Source: Nanobdellota archaeon (GTDB lineage Archaea > Nanobdellota > Nanobdellia > Woesearchaeales > GCA-2686295). From it: a DNA stretch of 54,631 nucleotides. The first letter of the stretch is position 1; every line of letters starts with the position of its first letter. A program made the position numbers and the translations under genes. The notes under the pieces were generated by a model, which was not told where the DNA came from, did no database searches, and was given only the letters and a program-made list of their open reading frames with translations. Of the stretch, positions 16,857-25,014 are shown one piece after another. The stretch covers positions 1 to 54,631 of the forward strand of contig JAHJQL010000009.1 in assembly GCA_018819065.1 (NCBI GenBank). The letters are read 5' to 3'.

Positions 16857-16938
16857 GGGATTTGTGGTGAGACGAAATCTCAACAACGTGTTTGGCGACG
16901 CGTTTTGAAATCCGAAACGAATTTTTGGCGAAAAAATT
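16857..16938 (+). ncRNA. Candidate structured RNA upstream of ftsZ
   Basis: Starting about 30 nt after a TATA-like TTTAAATA (16823-16830), the sequence can fold into a closed three-way element. The outer stem is GGATTT (16858-16863) with AAATCC (16908-16913). The first inner hairpin is TGAGA/TCTCA around the loop CGAAA (16868-16882). The second is CGTGT/ACGCG (16887-16902). A separate hairpin follows, AATTTTT-GGCG-AAAAATT (16920-16937), with a T-containing tail. No open frame fits. It is either a small RNA or part of the ftsZ leader. No known family was matched. Confidence 0.4.
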
Positions 16939-16954
16939 GTTTGCTTCTAGGAAT

Positions 16955-16992
16955 GAGTATAGTATAACTTAATTATAAATATTATTATACTC
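16955..16992 (+). promoter_or_regulatory. ftsZ promoter region with inverted repeat
   Basis: GAGTATAGT (16955-16963) and ATTATACTC (16984-16992) form an imperfect inverted repeat around the AT-rich run TTAATTATAAATA, which contains a good TATA-like box. A protein dimer bound here would cover the promoter. The ftsZ ATG is 75 nt further on, behind the ribosome binding site GAGGGGG (17051-17057), so the ftsZ mRNA has a leader rather than being leaderless. Confidence 0.45.
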
Positions 16993-17066
16993 TGAAGTGT
17001 AGTTTATAGAATATATTTGGAGAAAAAAACAAAATAAAAAAGCAAAAAAATGAGGGGGCACCTAAA

Positions 17067-18128
17067 ATGGATTTTGTCGTGAAACGAAATAACGAAACAA
17101 ACGAAGAAACCTACGAAGTAGGGCAGGCAACAATAAAGGTTATCGGAGTAGGCGGAGCCGGTAATAACATGGTCAATTGGCTATACAAGAAAGGAATCAA
17201 AGGCGCAGAGATTTACGCTTGTAACACAGACCAGCAGCACTTAAACATAATTGAAGCTGACAGAAAATTCTTGATTGGAAAAGATGTAACTAAAGGCCTA
17301 GGATGCGGAGGATTCCCAGAAAGAGGAACAGAAGCCGCACAAGAGAGCATGCAAGAAATAAAAGAGGTTATGAGAGGAGCAGACATGGCTTTTATATGCG
17401 CAGGAATGGGCGGTGGAACAGGAACAGGAGCAGCACCAGTCATTGCAGGCGTCGCAAAAGATGCAGGCGCAATTGTAATAGGAACAGTCACAATGCCATT
17501 TAATATTGAAAGAGCAAGAGTGGACAAGGCAGAATTTGGACTACAGCAACTAAGACAACAATCAGACACAGTAATAGTAATAGATAACAACAGGCTAGTA
17601 CAAATCGCAGGAAACCTACCTGTACAACAAGCATTTGCAGTTGCAAACGAGCTAATAGCAACAATGATTAAAGGAATCGTCGAGACAATAGCAATACCAT
17701 CACTAGTAAACCTAGACTATGCAGACGTAAAAACGATTATGACAGATGGAGGAGTCGCAGCAATCGGAGTAGGTGCAAGCGACACCAACAACAGAGTCGA
17801 AGAAGCAGTCAAAGGAGCACTAAGCAACCCACTACTAGACATCAGCTATGAAGGAGCTACAGGAGCAATCATACATGTTTCAGGTGGGCCTGACATGACC
17901 TTAGATGAAATCAGCCGAGTAGGAGAATTAGTAACTGAGAGCATGGACGACGACGCAAACGTCATCTGGGGAGCAAGAGTCCTTGAAAACATGAAAGGAA
18001 AGCTCACAGTAATGACCATCATTACAGGCGTCAAAAGCCCATGGATCCTAGGAAAGATAAGTGCTAAAGAAGCAGCATCAAGGCAAAGAGCGATTTCACA
18101 AGAGCTAGGAATAGAGATAGTAAGATAG
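17067..18128 (+). CDS. ftsZ: Cell division GTPase FtsZ
   Basis: The protein forms the cytokinetic ring. The GTPase domain shows IGVGGAGNN near residue 26, the tubulin signature GGGTGTGAAP near 114-123, and the T6/T7 regions (NLDYADVKTIM). The C-terminal domain ends ISQELGIEIVR without a long disordered tail. At 353 residues it is typical of archaeal FtsZ, and sequence identity to FtsZ rather than CetZ is clear. It is monocistronic, with a strong GAGGGGG ribosome binding site upstream and a hairpin terminator downstream. Codon choice (many AGA and CTA) and higher GC than neighbours suggest high expression. Confidence 0.97.
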   Translation: MDFVVKRNNETNEETYEVGQATIKVIGVGGAGNNMVNWLYKKGIKGAEIYACNTDQQHLNIIEADRKFLIGKDVTKGLGCGGFPERGTEAAQESMQEIKEVMRGADMAFICAGMGGGTGTGAAPVIAGVAKDAGAIVIGTVTMPFNIERARVDKAEFGLQQLRQQSDTVIVIDNNRLVQIAGNLPVQQAFAVANELIATMIKGIVETIAIPSLVNLDYADVKTIMTDGGVAAIGVGASDTNNRVEEAVKGALSNPLLDISYEGATGAIIHVSGGPDMTLDEISRVGELVTESMDDDANVIWGARVLENMKGKLTVMTIITGVKSPWILGKISAKEAASRQRAISQELGIEIVR

Positions 18129-18172
18129 GCTAAGACTTACTATTTTTTAATTTTTATTTTCACTTCTTTCTT

Positions 18173-18233
18173 GGCCTTCACCATTAGCATCACCCCCGAA
18201 TCCCCAAAGATGTGCGTGAAGGCCTTTTTTCTT
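18173..18233. terminator. Hairpin and T-tract between convergent ftsZ and Lrp-type gene
   Basis: GGCCTTCAC (18173-18181) pairs perfectly with GTGAAGGCC (18216-18224), followed by a T-rich run. A stretch of T also precedes the stem. It lies between converging genes and could stop transcription from either side. Confidence 0.6.
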
Positions 18234-18238
18234 TTTTT

Positions 18239-18703
18239 TTAATCAGCGTTAATGTTTATTAGCTCAGGCTCTCCAAGGAATGATTCTCTCTTTAAGTCTT
18301 CAATTACATAGTAAACGTTCTTGTTTAACACCTTGAATTTTCTCTCAAACAACTCTAAGAAATCTTCCATCTCTTTGATGTGCTTGAATACTCCTTCAAC
18401 CATGAAGTCGTAGCCATTGTTTATCTTGAACAATGAGTTGACGTTCTCGTTGCAAAGCAAGTAGTTTTTTGCAAGGTCTCTGTCTTCAATCTCAACTTTT
18501 AAGATTATGTTGGCTCTGCAAAGGTATCCTAGCTTTGAAAAGTCTATTATTGTTGTGTGCTTTGTTATGATATCTTTTTCTAGAGATCTCAGCTTGTCGT
18601 ATAATGTTGATATTGGAACACTGGTCTTCCTGCTGATGGTTGTTAGGGTTTCTCTTGCATCCTTTCTTAGGTACGCCAAAAATAGTATGTCTTTTTTCTT
18701 CAT
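18239..18703 (-). CDS. Lrp/AsnC-like transcriptional regulator
   Basis: The 154-residue protein has an N-terminal helix-turn-helix (ILFLAYLRKDARETLTTISR, VPISTLYDKLRSLEKD) and the linker IIDFSKLGYLCRANIILKV typical of Lrp-family proteins. A degenerate RAM-like effector half follows. The ribosome binding site GAGGTG stands directly before the ATG. Upstream at about 18800-18830 is a very AT-rich run with TATATATAT. It converges on ftsZ. The regulated genes are unknown. The fold assignment is good, the family within Lrp-like proteins less so. Confidence 0.8.
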   Translation of the reverse strand: MKKKDILFLAYLRKDARETLTTISRKTSVPISTLYDKLRSLEKDIITKHTTIIDFSKLGYLCRANIILKVEIEDRDLAKNYLLCNENVNSLFKINNGYDFMVEGVFKHIKEMEDFLELFERKFKVLNKNVYYVIEDLKRESFLGEPELININAD

Positions 18704-18827
18704 TTTTTTACACCTCGCTCGTTTTTCCGTGTGTTTTTCGATGATTCCGGAAAAACAAAGTATATATTTGAAGAAAAAGATATATAATTTGTTCTTATAA
18801 TATATATATCAGTATATAATTATATAA

Positions 18828-19835
18828 TTATTTTAGATGATGATAATCAATAAGCTTTTCTATAAGCGCAATCTTCTTTTTAGAATCTGAAATGCTCAAA
18901 CCAACAAACTCCTTCACCTGCCTTAAATAACGCTTTCTAGGACTAACAAAAATATTTGGTGCTCTAAGTCTCTTTAACTCAAACAAGAAATATCGAATGT
19001 TATACTTAAAAGCAAAAAAATTCCTCAAATGATTGTCTATTGGATTAATATGCAATAAAATTAGATTTCTTAAACGTTCAACATCATCTGTTTGAACCTC
19101 TATATGTTTATCAGTCAAGGAACGCTGCAAGATTCTTATTATCCAAGCATTGTTATCCTTGGAAAAAGAACAGTTCTCTTGGAGAAACTTAATGTTATTT
19201 CTCGTGCTATACTGATATAAATCTCTAGTTTTTGGCAAAATCAAGTATCTCACAAGGCTCTTTACAGCTTTGATATAGTGTGTTTGCTTTTTATACTCGT
19301 TTTTTTCTCTTAAAATCCGAAGATAATAATGAATAGCATCTTGGAAGTATCTCTCAGAAGAATCTTTATAATTAAATCTTCTCTTTAATAAACTCCTTAT
19401 ATCTTCATCTCCTTTTAAGATGACTGGTGCAAAAAAGTTCTTGAGCCTCAACTTTATCGCTGGAAGCCATATTATTTGCAAGTCAACATTCTCAAGCGCG
19501 TTTTCTGGAACACATAGCCCTCTAACGATATCCATCTTTTTATTCTTCATAGCAACAAGTTTTTTATTCTTCAAAGCCTTAACATATTCAAAGAATGAAT
19601 CAATGAAAACAATGATATCATAGTCGCTGACATAGATTATTTTGTCCTTCTTTTTCTTTATTAGTCCTTCTCCATAAGAAAAACCACCCCAAAGACCAAT
19701 AGTTGGGTCTGACACCTCTACTGACAAGAATTGTGTTATCTCTTCTAAGTCATCTCTTACTCTCTTATTGAGCTCTTCATCATTTGAGATGCAAAACTGC
19801 TGTCTTTTAATTCTAGGAAAAAATGTTTTATCCAT
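18828..19835 (-). CDS. Nucleotidyltransferase-fold protein, 335 aa
   Basis: Residues 45-130 carry the nucleotidyltransferase signature: GLWGGFSYGEG, then SDYDIIVFID, then a third acidic strand VDLQIIW. The Asp-x-Asp and later Asp needed for metal-dependent nucleotide transfer are all present. The remaining 200 residues are helical and basic. The start lies 1 nt from the stop of a second protein with the same signature (19837-20949), so the two are co-transcribed paralogues. They adjoin a cluster of radical SAM and glycosyltransferase genes. The substrate is unknown: sugar phosphate, RNA and protein are all possible. Confidence 0.7.
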   Translation of the reverse strand: MDKTFFPRIKRQQFCISNDEELNKRVRDDLEEITQFLSVEVSDPTIGLWGGFSYGEGLIKKKKDKIIYVSDYDIIVFIDSFFEYVKALKNKKLVAMKNKKMDIVRGLCVPENALENVDLQIIWLPAIKLRLKNFFAPVILKGDEDIRSLLKRRFNYKDSSERYFQDAIHYYLRILREKNEYKKQTHYIKAVKSLVRYLILPKTRDLYQYSTRNNIKFLQENCSFSKDNNAWIIRILQRSLTDKHIEVQTDDVERLRNLILLHINPIDNHLRNFFAFKYNIRYFLFELKRLRAPNIFVSPRKRYLRQVKEFVGLSISDSKKKIALIEKLIDYHHLK

Positions 19836-19836
19836 C

Positions 19837-20949
19837 TTATAATTTTATAACTAGAGGATTCTTCCTCTTATAAAATGCTGTCTGCTCCAAACACCACAAA
19901 AATCTCTCCTTTGGATTTGAAAGTTTGCTTTTTTGCCTGTTAATATTGAAAATGTTGCTTTCCACGTTTTTTAACAGTCCTTCATCTATCTTTAAATCTT
20001 TTTTTATACAGTTGACAAGATTTATCTTATTTAGTAAGTTGAGGCTGCATATGTTAAATATTCTAACCCAATTAATATTTACTTTTTGTTCTTTTAAGGA
20101 TAGTATCAACATCAAGCTGTTCTTTATTTTTAGAAAAAATGATGTTTTTTTTAAAATCCTGCTGTGAATATCATTCCTTTTATCAGTCAGATACGTTCTT
20201 GAAAGGGCTTTATCAACAAGACTTTTTGCTTTGAACCACAATTCTTTATTTTTAATTCTTATATTGTGATTAGGATTAAGCTTTTTGTCTAAACAGCGTT
20301 TGTAAAACATCTTTTCTTCCAAGCTTAAAAATCTTTTTTTAACCAGTTCTTCATATATTTGTTTGTTGCTGAATGTTTTATATCCTTTAGTATTTGTCAG
20401 ATAGTATATCTGCAATGATTCAATAACAGCCAGGATGATTTTTCTAACATCTTCCTGACTTTGTTCTTTTAAGGGGTGACTTAACAAAAGACTTGTGTAA
20501 ACTTGTTCAGTCTTATATATTAAATCACAATCTCTAAATCTTTCATACTTCTTTTTTTTATAAAAATCATCATCATTAAACAGAGCCACACCTTCTTTTA
20601 TATCTCTTTGAATTCCAACAATCTCAAATGGTTTCCACGTGAAACTCAAGTCAGCCCTCTTGTTAGTCAAAATATATTTTTTTCTATCCAAGTCTTGTTT
20701 TAATTGTTTTATCTTTGATAAATCTCTAAAAAACCTCAAAGGGTTATAGTAATCTAATATTATGAACAAGTCGTAATCACTAAAGAATGCTGTTTTTTTG
20801 TTTTGAAAAGAAACACTTCCTTCATCATAGTAAAAACTTCCCCGAAGAATAATTGTTGACTTTGGAAAATATTTTAATATCTCACATTTTATAATGCTTA
20901 TATCTTTATTAATTATCCTTGCAACCCGCTTATTTCTTAGATTAATCAC
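19837..20949 (-). CDS. Nucleotidyltransferase-fold protein, 370 aa
   Basis: This is a distant paralogue of the next gene downstream. Residues 30-110 show ILRGSFYYDEGS, FFSDYDLFIILDY and a third acidic residue in RADLSFTW, so the catalytic triad of the nucleotidyltransferase fold appears intact. The remainder is helical, Lys-rich and unrecognised. A pair of such proteins with different C-terminal parts suggests a heteromeric enzyme or sequential steps. It is transcribed in the same direction as the radical SAM gene at 21029-22492, with a 79-nt gap. The promoter is not clear. Confidence 0.7.
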   Translation of the reverse strand: MINLRNKRVARIINKDISIIKCEILKYFPKSTIILRGSFYYDEGSVSFQNKKTAFFSDYDLFIILDYYNPLRFFRDLSKIKQLKQDLDRKKYILTNKRADLSFTWKPFEIVGIQRDIKEGVALFNDDDFYKKKKYERFRDCDLIYKTEQVYTSLLLSHPLKEQSQEDVRKIILAVIESLQIYYLTNTKGYKTFSNKQIYEELVKKRFLSLEEKMFYKRCLDKKLNPNHNIRIKNKELWFKAKSLVDKALSRTYLTDKRNDIHSRILKKTSFFLKIKNSLMLILSLKEQKVNINWVRIFNICSLNLLNKINLVNCIKKDLKIDEGLLKNVESNIFNINRQKSKLSNPKERFLWCLEQTAFYKRKNPLVIKL

Positions 20950-21028
20950 TTTTTTAACCTTTTAAAGTGAATGTTTTTCCTGTTTTTTTAATTCTTCCGA
21001 CATTTTTTTATATTATGCGTTAGGATAA

Positions 21029-22492
21029 TTATTCTTTTTGCATTGATTTTATCTGTTTGAAAAGAGCTATTTCCGGTGCAAAATAATATATGTGGTGTCT
21101 ACATCTAAAATCTGCAACAAATCTATATTTTTCAACTAAAAATTTTACAAATCTGTTTTTTAAATGTTTTTGTATCCCCTCATTTAAAAAGTATGTGATA
21201 AGACAAATTCTTTGAAGTTTTTTCTTATCTTTTCCTGTTAACCACGGATTATGTGGCTCCATGTAATCAAAATAAATCCAATCTTCAAGTTTTTTTGGTA
21301 CTTCATATCCTGTTTTTTTTAATTCTTCAAAAAGAGTCGTTCCAGGATACAATGATAATATTTTCAAACCTAAAATGGTTGCTTGCGGATTTTCATCTTT
21401 TAATCTTATCATTAAAGATATAGTTTTTTTTACATCATCAAAAGTTTCTGTTGGAAAACCAACCATGAAACTGTACGATGGTTTTATTTTTGCTTTTTTT
21501 AATTTTCTATTACCTTGAAGTATTTGATTTATCGTGATTCCTTTTCCAACACTATCTAATATTCTTTGAGAGCCAGATTCAATACCCACATATATTCTTT
21601 TAAAACCTGTTTTTTTAATTTTTTTTAAAGTTTGAATTTCGCTTTTCGCTATGAAATCCATTCTACTGTTTGCAAAAAATTCTGTTTTTATACCTTCTTT
21701 TTCAACTTCGTCACAAAATTTTATTATTTCTTTTTCATCATAAAAAAATAAATCATCTAAAATACTTATTTTCATTTTGAATTCTAAACCCTTCTTTATA
21801 TTCTCTATTATTATATTAAGTGGTACTTTCCTAAAATTATTTTTTTTAAATGCGGTGTTTGTGCAGAAAGCGCAGTTGTATACGCATCCTCTTCCAGTCA
21901 CAACTGGAAATTCATCTTTTTCTTCAATCGCACCTGTATATTGATTTACATCAATGAGTTCGTAAGGCACTTTTAATGTTTTGTTTAGATCAAAAGGGTT
22001 TCTTCTTTCATTAATGATTATCTCATTATCTTTTTTATATCCTATGCCTTTGACTTTTGACAAATCTCCATCTACATCTAGTGTTTCTGTAAGTTCAACT
22101 AATGTTTCTTCTCCATCTCCTATCACTACAAAATCTATGTTTTTATTTTTCAGCGTTTCATATGGTAGGACTGATGGATGAATGCCTCCAAATATTATTG
22201 TTATTCTTTTATTTGTCTTCTTAACAAAACGAGCTATTTCTAAAGCGAACTTTATTTGAAGACCAGTCATAGTGGTTATTAATATTCTTGGTTGATGAGC
22301 ATCTTTAATAGCTTTCTTTAAGCTTTCTTTCCAGAATTTGTCAATCCTCTGATCTATAATCTTTACTTTATAACCTTTATTATAGGCTAGACTTACAGCG
22401 TACAGTAATCCGACAGGAACTCCTAAAAAAATTTTTTGTAAAAGAGTTTTTGGATACACTGCTATTAGTGTTGTTAATTCTTTTTTTGGCAT
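21029..22492 (-). CDS. B12-binding / radical SAM enzyme
   Basis: The N-terminal 140 residues are a cobalamin-binding-type Rossmann domain (LLYAVSLAYNKGYKVKIID, FGGIHPSVLP, IGDGEETLVEL) without the DxHxxG lower-ligand motif. The radical SAM domain carries C-VYN-C-AF-C near residues 202-209, then the conserved IYVGIESGSQRIL and SYSFMVGFPTET. Enzymes of this layout methylate unreactive carbons or rearrange lipids, sugars and cofactors. It is one of three such genes within 5.4 kb, alternating with glycosyltransferases. The ATG has no strong ribosome binding site. The substrate cannot be predicted from sequence alone. Confidence 0.88.
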   Translation of the reverse strand: MPKKELTTLIAVYPKTLLQKIFLGVPVGLLYAVSLAYNKGYKVKIIDQRIDKFWKESLKKAIKDAHQPRILITTMTGLQIKFALEIARFVKKTNKRITIIFGGIHPSVLPYETLKNKNIDFVVIGDGEETLVELTETLDVDGDLSKVKGIGYKKDNEIIINERRNPFDLNKTLKVPYELIDVNQYTGAIEEKDEFPVVTGRGCVYNCAFCTNTAFKKNNFRKVPLNIIIENIKKGLEFKMKISILDDLFFYDEKEIIKFCDEVEKEGIKTEFFANSRMDFIAKSEIQTLKKIKKTGFKRIYVGIESGSQRILDSVGKGITINQILQGNRKLKKAKIKPSYSFMVGFPTETFDDVKKTISLMIRLKDENPQATILGLKILSLYPGTTLFEELKKTGYEVPKKLEDWIYFDYMEPHNPWLTGKDKKKLQRICLITYFLNEGIQKHLKNRFVKFLVEKYRFVADFRCRHHIYYFAPEIALFKQIKSMQKE

Positions 22493-22660
22493 TTATTGCT
22501 AAAGTTTCTCTTTGTTTTTTAAATATTTTATGTAAACAATTTTTTGTTTTGCATAACTACCACAAATCATATTAAAAGAAGAAATTTATTGCTGTTGGTA
22601 TAAACTTTTACTGTTGAATCAAAATATTTTAAAGCAATTACACAATTATAATAATTCTTA

Positions 22661-24109
22661 ATGAAAAAAGAGGATAAATTCAATATCTTGTTCGTTTCGA
22701 CTACAAATATTCAGCCTTCTCTCTCTTTTGGCTACTTAATATCATATTTCAAGAAATATTCAGAATTGAGAGATGATTTTTGCTTTGAGATATTTGAATG
22801 TGAAAGATTGCTAGACATAATCATAACCTCTCCAAACGAGATAGTTAGAAAGGCAAAAAAATTTGATGTTGTCTGCTTTAGCACGATAACTGAGGATTAT
22901 AATTTTATACTTAAAACATCCAAAGAGATACATGACGCTGCTTCATGCAAAATATTCTTTGGAGGACATCACATATCTGCTCTTCCAGAAAAACTGCCTT
23001 CATATGTAGATGTAGGTCTTATTGGCGAAGCCGAAGAAACATTCAAAGAACTGCTAGAACTTTTAGCGAGAGGAGAGTTCAAAACTAAGAATCTTAAGAA
23101 TATTGACGGAATAGTCTATCATAACGCTAGGAAGACTATTATTACAAAGAAGAGGAAGATGATTTGGCCGCTGGACAATATTCCTCCTCCAGCAAGAGAA
23201 TATTTTAGTCGACATCATCGGGGAAAAAAGTATTGGTATAGCATGGATGAGCTGGCAGGAAAGAGAGTTGGTGTTCTAAGCGCTTCAAGGGGTTGTCCAT
23301 TCAGCTGCATCTTTTGCGACGCTAGTTTATTCTGGAACAACTCAATAAGATGGTTTAGCGAGGAGAGAATCGTTGATGAGATAAAAGAACTAATTGAGAA
23401 GTATGAAGTTGACCTGATAAAATTTAATGACAACCTAGGAATTTACAATAAAGAAAAGCTGAGAAAAGTTATAGAGTTGTTGAGAAAACAAGGGCTATTA
23501 AACAGATTTAAAGTGATAAAATACCAGTTGAGAGTTGACTTAATCGATGATGAACTGATAGAATTGCTAAAAGTTTTTGGAGTTAGAGAAATCGCTTTAG
23601 GAATTGAAACGCAGAACAAGACGCTGTTGAAAGAATTAAAAGGAGGAAAAGTGACTCCGAATATGAATAAAAAAGTGATTCTAAAACTTCTAAAAAACGG
23701 TTTTTTTGTCTGGCCAGAAATAATCGTTGGAATACCTGGAGAAGACGAGCATTCATTAAGAGAGACTCTCAAAATAACCAACATTAAAGGCGTTTTAGAT
23801 TATCACATAAGCCTATTAATACCCTACCCTGGAACTCCAATTTGGTCTTATGCAAAAGAAAAAGGATTGGTCAGCGATAATATGGACTGGGAAGAACTCA
23901 GATTGGAATTAAACGAGAAAACCATCAATATAAATGTTTTCCTTTCAACAATGGACAAACAGAAGTTTAAAGATATAATTAAGCCTTATCTTTCCAAGAA
24001 TAAGAGAGTATTAACGGTCTCAAACGTAAAGAGCCGCTTTGTGAACGGACTTAAGCTTCTAGTAACTAACCCGCGAACTTTTTATAAAGTCATGAAAGAA
24101 ATTTTATAA
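22661..24109 (+). CDS. B12-binding / radical SAM enzyme
   Basis: The N-terminal domain has FGYLISYFKKYSELRDDF, FGGHHISALPEKL and GLIGEAEETFKELL, the B12-binding domain pattern. The iron-sulfur motif CPFSCIFC lies near residues 211-218, followed by LIKFNDNLGIYN, LGIETQNKTLLKEL and PEIIVGIPGEDEHSL. The C-terminal 90 residues are helical. A TATA-like AAAATATTTTAAAG lies about 40 nt upstream of ATG 22661. A family-2 glycosyltransferase follows after 8 nt, so both are expressed together. A role in modifying a lipid or glycan is plausible. Confidence 0.88.
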   Translation: MKKEDKFNILFVSTTNIQPSLSFGYLISYFKKYSELRDDFCFEIFECERLLDIIITSPNEIVRKAKKFDVVCFSTITEDYNFILKTSKEIHDAASCKIFFGGHHISALPEKLPSYVDVGLIGEAEETFKELLELLARGEFKTKNLKNIDGIVYHNARKTIITKKRKMIWPLDNIPPPAREYFSRHHRGKKYWYSMDELAGKRVGVLSASRGCPFSCIFCDASLFWNNSIRWFSEERIVDEIKELIEKYEVDLIKFNDNLGIYNKEKLRKVIELLRKQGLLNRFKVIKYQLRVDLIDDELIELLKVFGVREIALGIETQNKTLLKELKGGKVTPNMNKKVILKLLKNGFFVWPEIIVGIPGEDEHSLRETLKITNIKGVLDYHISLLIPYPGTPIWSYAKEKGLVSDNMDWEELRLELNEKTININVFLSTMDKQKFKDIIKPYLSKNKRVLTVSNVKSRFVNGLKLLVTNPRTFYKVMKEIL

Positions 24110-24117
24110 GAATAAAT

Positions 24118-25014
24118 ATGAAAATGAGCAAAAAAATACTTGTTAGCGTTGTCATACCAACATATAATAGGCAGCACTATCTAAAAAACTGTTTAGAAAG
24201 ACTCGCAAACCAGACAATCTCGCAAAACTCATTCGAAGTAATTGTTGTTGATGATGGTTCAACGTGTGATATTTCTAGAGTCACAAATCAATTCTCAAAC
24301 AGGATAAAAAACCTTTCTTTAATAAGAATAGAGGATAATACGGGAAAGCCTGGGTTTGTTCGAAATACAGGAGTAAAAAGAGCAAAAGGTGACGTGGTGG
24401 CATTTATTGATGATGACTGCATCGCAGCAATTGATTGGATTGAAAAAATAGTGTTTTACCACAAAAGATTTAGAAATATAAATGTTATTCAAGGATTGTT
24501 AGACAATGCTAATAAGAAGAATGTTTATGGTGTTTTGTGGAAATTCATTCTTGACCTAAACATCAATCAAAAGACGAGGCATTCGAAGTTAAAATATGAT
24601 TACATCGATTTGCTTGGCACTGACAATCTATCTGTCAAAAAAAGAATATTTAATAAATTTGCTTTCAGCAACGATTTAAATGCTCGGGAAGACGAACTTT
24701 TCAGGTTGCAGTTAAAAAAATCATCTATTGATATATTATACATTCCAGGAATTGCAGTTAAACATGACTGCAGGAAAACCTTGTTCTCTTTTTTAAAACA
24801 GAATTTTATATACGGATCAGCAGATTTTTCAATGAAAAAATCATTCTCGAATGATAAGACTACGTCGCCTTCGCTGATGAACTTTGCCATCTTTAAATTG
24901 TTGTTTCAAAAACACGGATTTTCTAAGTGCATCAAGATGTTTGTTCTAATAATTCTTAAAAACGTGGCTTATTTAACGGGTTTTTTGCATCAGAAACTAT
25001 TTGTAAGAGCTTAA
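24118..25014 (+). CDS. Family 2 glycosyltransferase
   Basis: A GT-A fold enzyme: VVIPTYNRQHYLKNCLERL at the N-terminus, the nucleotide-binding VVDDGST near residue 42, GFVRNTGVKRAKGDVV, and the metal-binding FIDDDC near 98. The acceptor-side acidic motif NAREDELFRLQ is also present. The C-terminus has a hydrophobic stretch (FVLIILKNVAYLTGF) that may attach it to the membrane. It lies 8 nt behind the upstream radical SAM gene, and its last 18 nt overlap the end of the convergent radical SAM gene. It would transfer a sugar from a nucleotide donor to an unknown acceptor. Confidence 0.9.
   Translation: MKMSKKILVSVVIPTYNRQHYLKNCLERLANQTISQNSFEVIVVDDGSTCDISRVTNQFSNRIKNLSLIRIEDNTGKPGFVRNTGVKRAKGDVVAFIDDDCIAAIDWIEKIVFYHKRFRNINVIQGLLDNANKKNVYGVLWKFILDLNINQKTRHSKLKYDYIDLLGTDNLSVKKRIFNKFAFSNDLNAREDELFRLQLKKSSIDILYIPGIAVKHDCRKTLFSFLKQNFIYGSADFSMKKSFSNDKTTSPSLMNFAIFKLLFQKHGFSKCIKMFVLIILKNVAYLTGFLHQKLFVRA

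Noticed and set aside
17303-17503. 66-aa Arg/Asn-rich frame within ftsZ
   Set aside because: Out-of-frame shadow of the well-supported ftsZ coding sequence.
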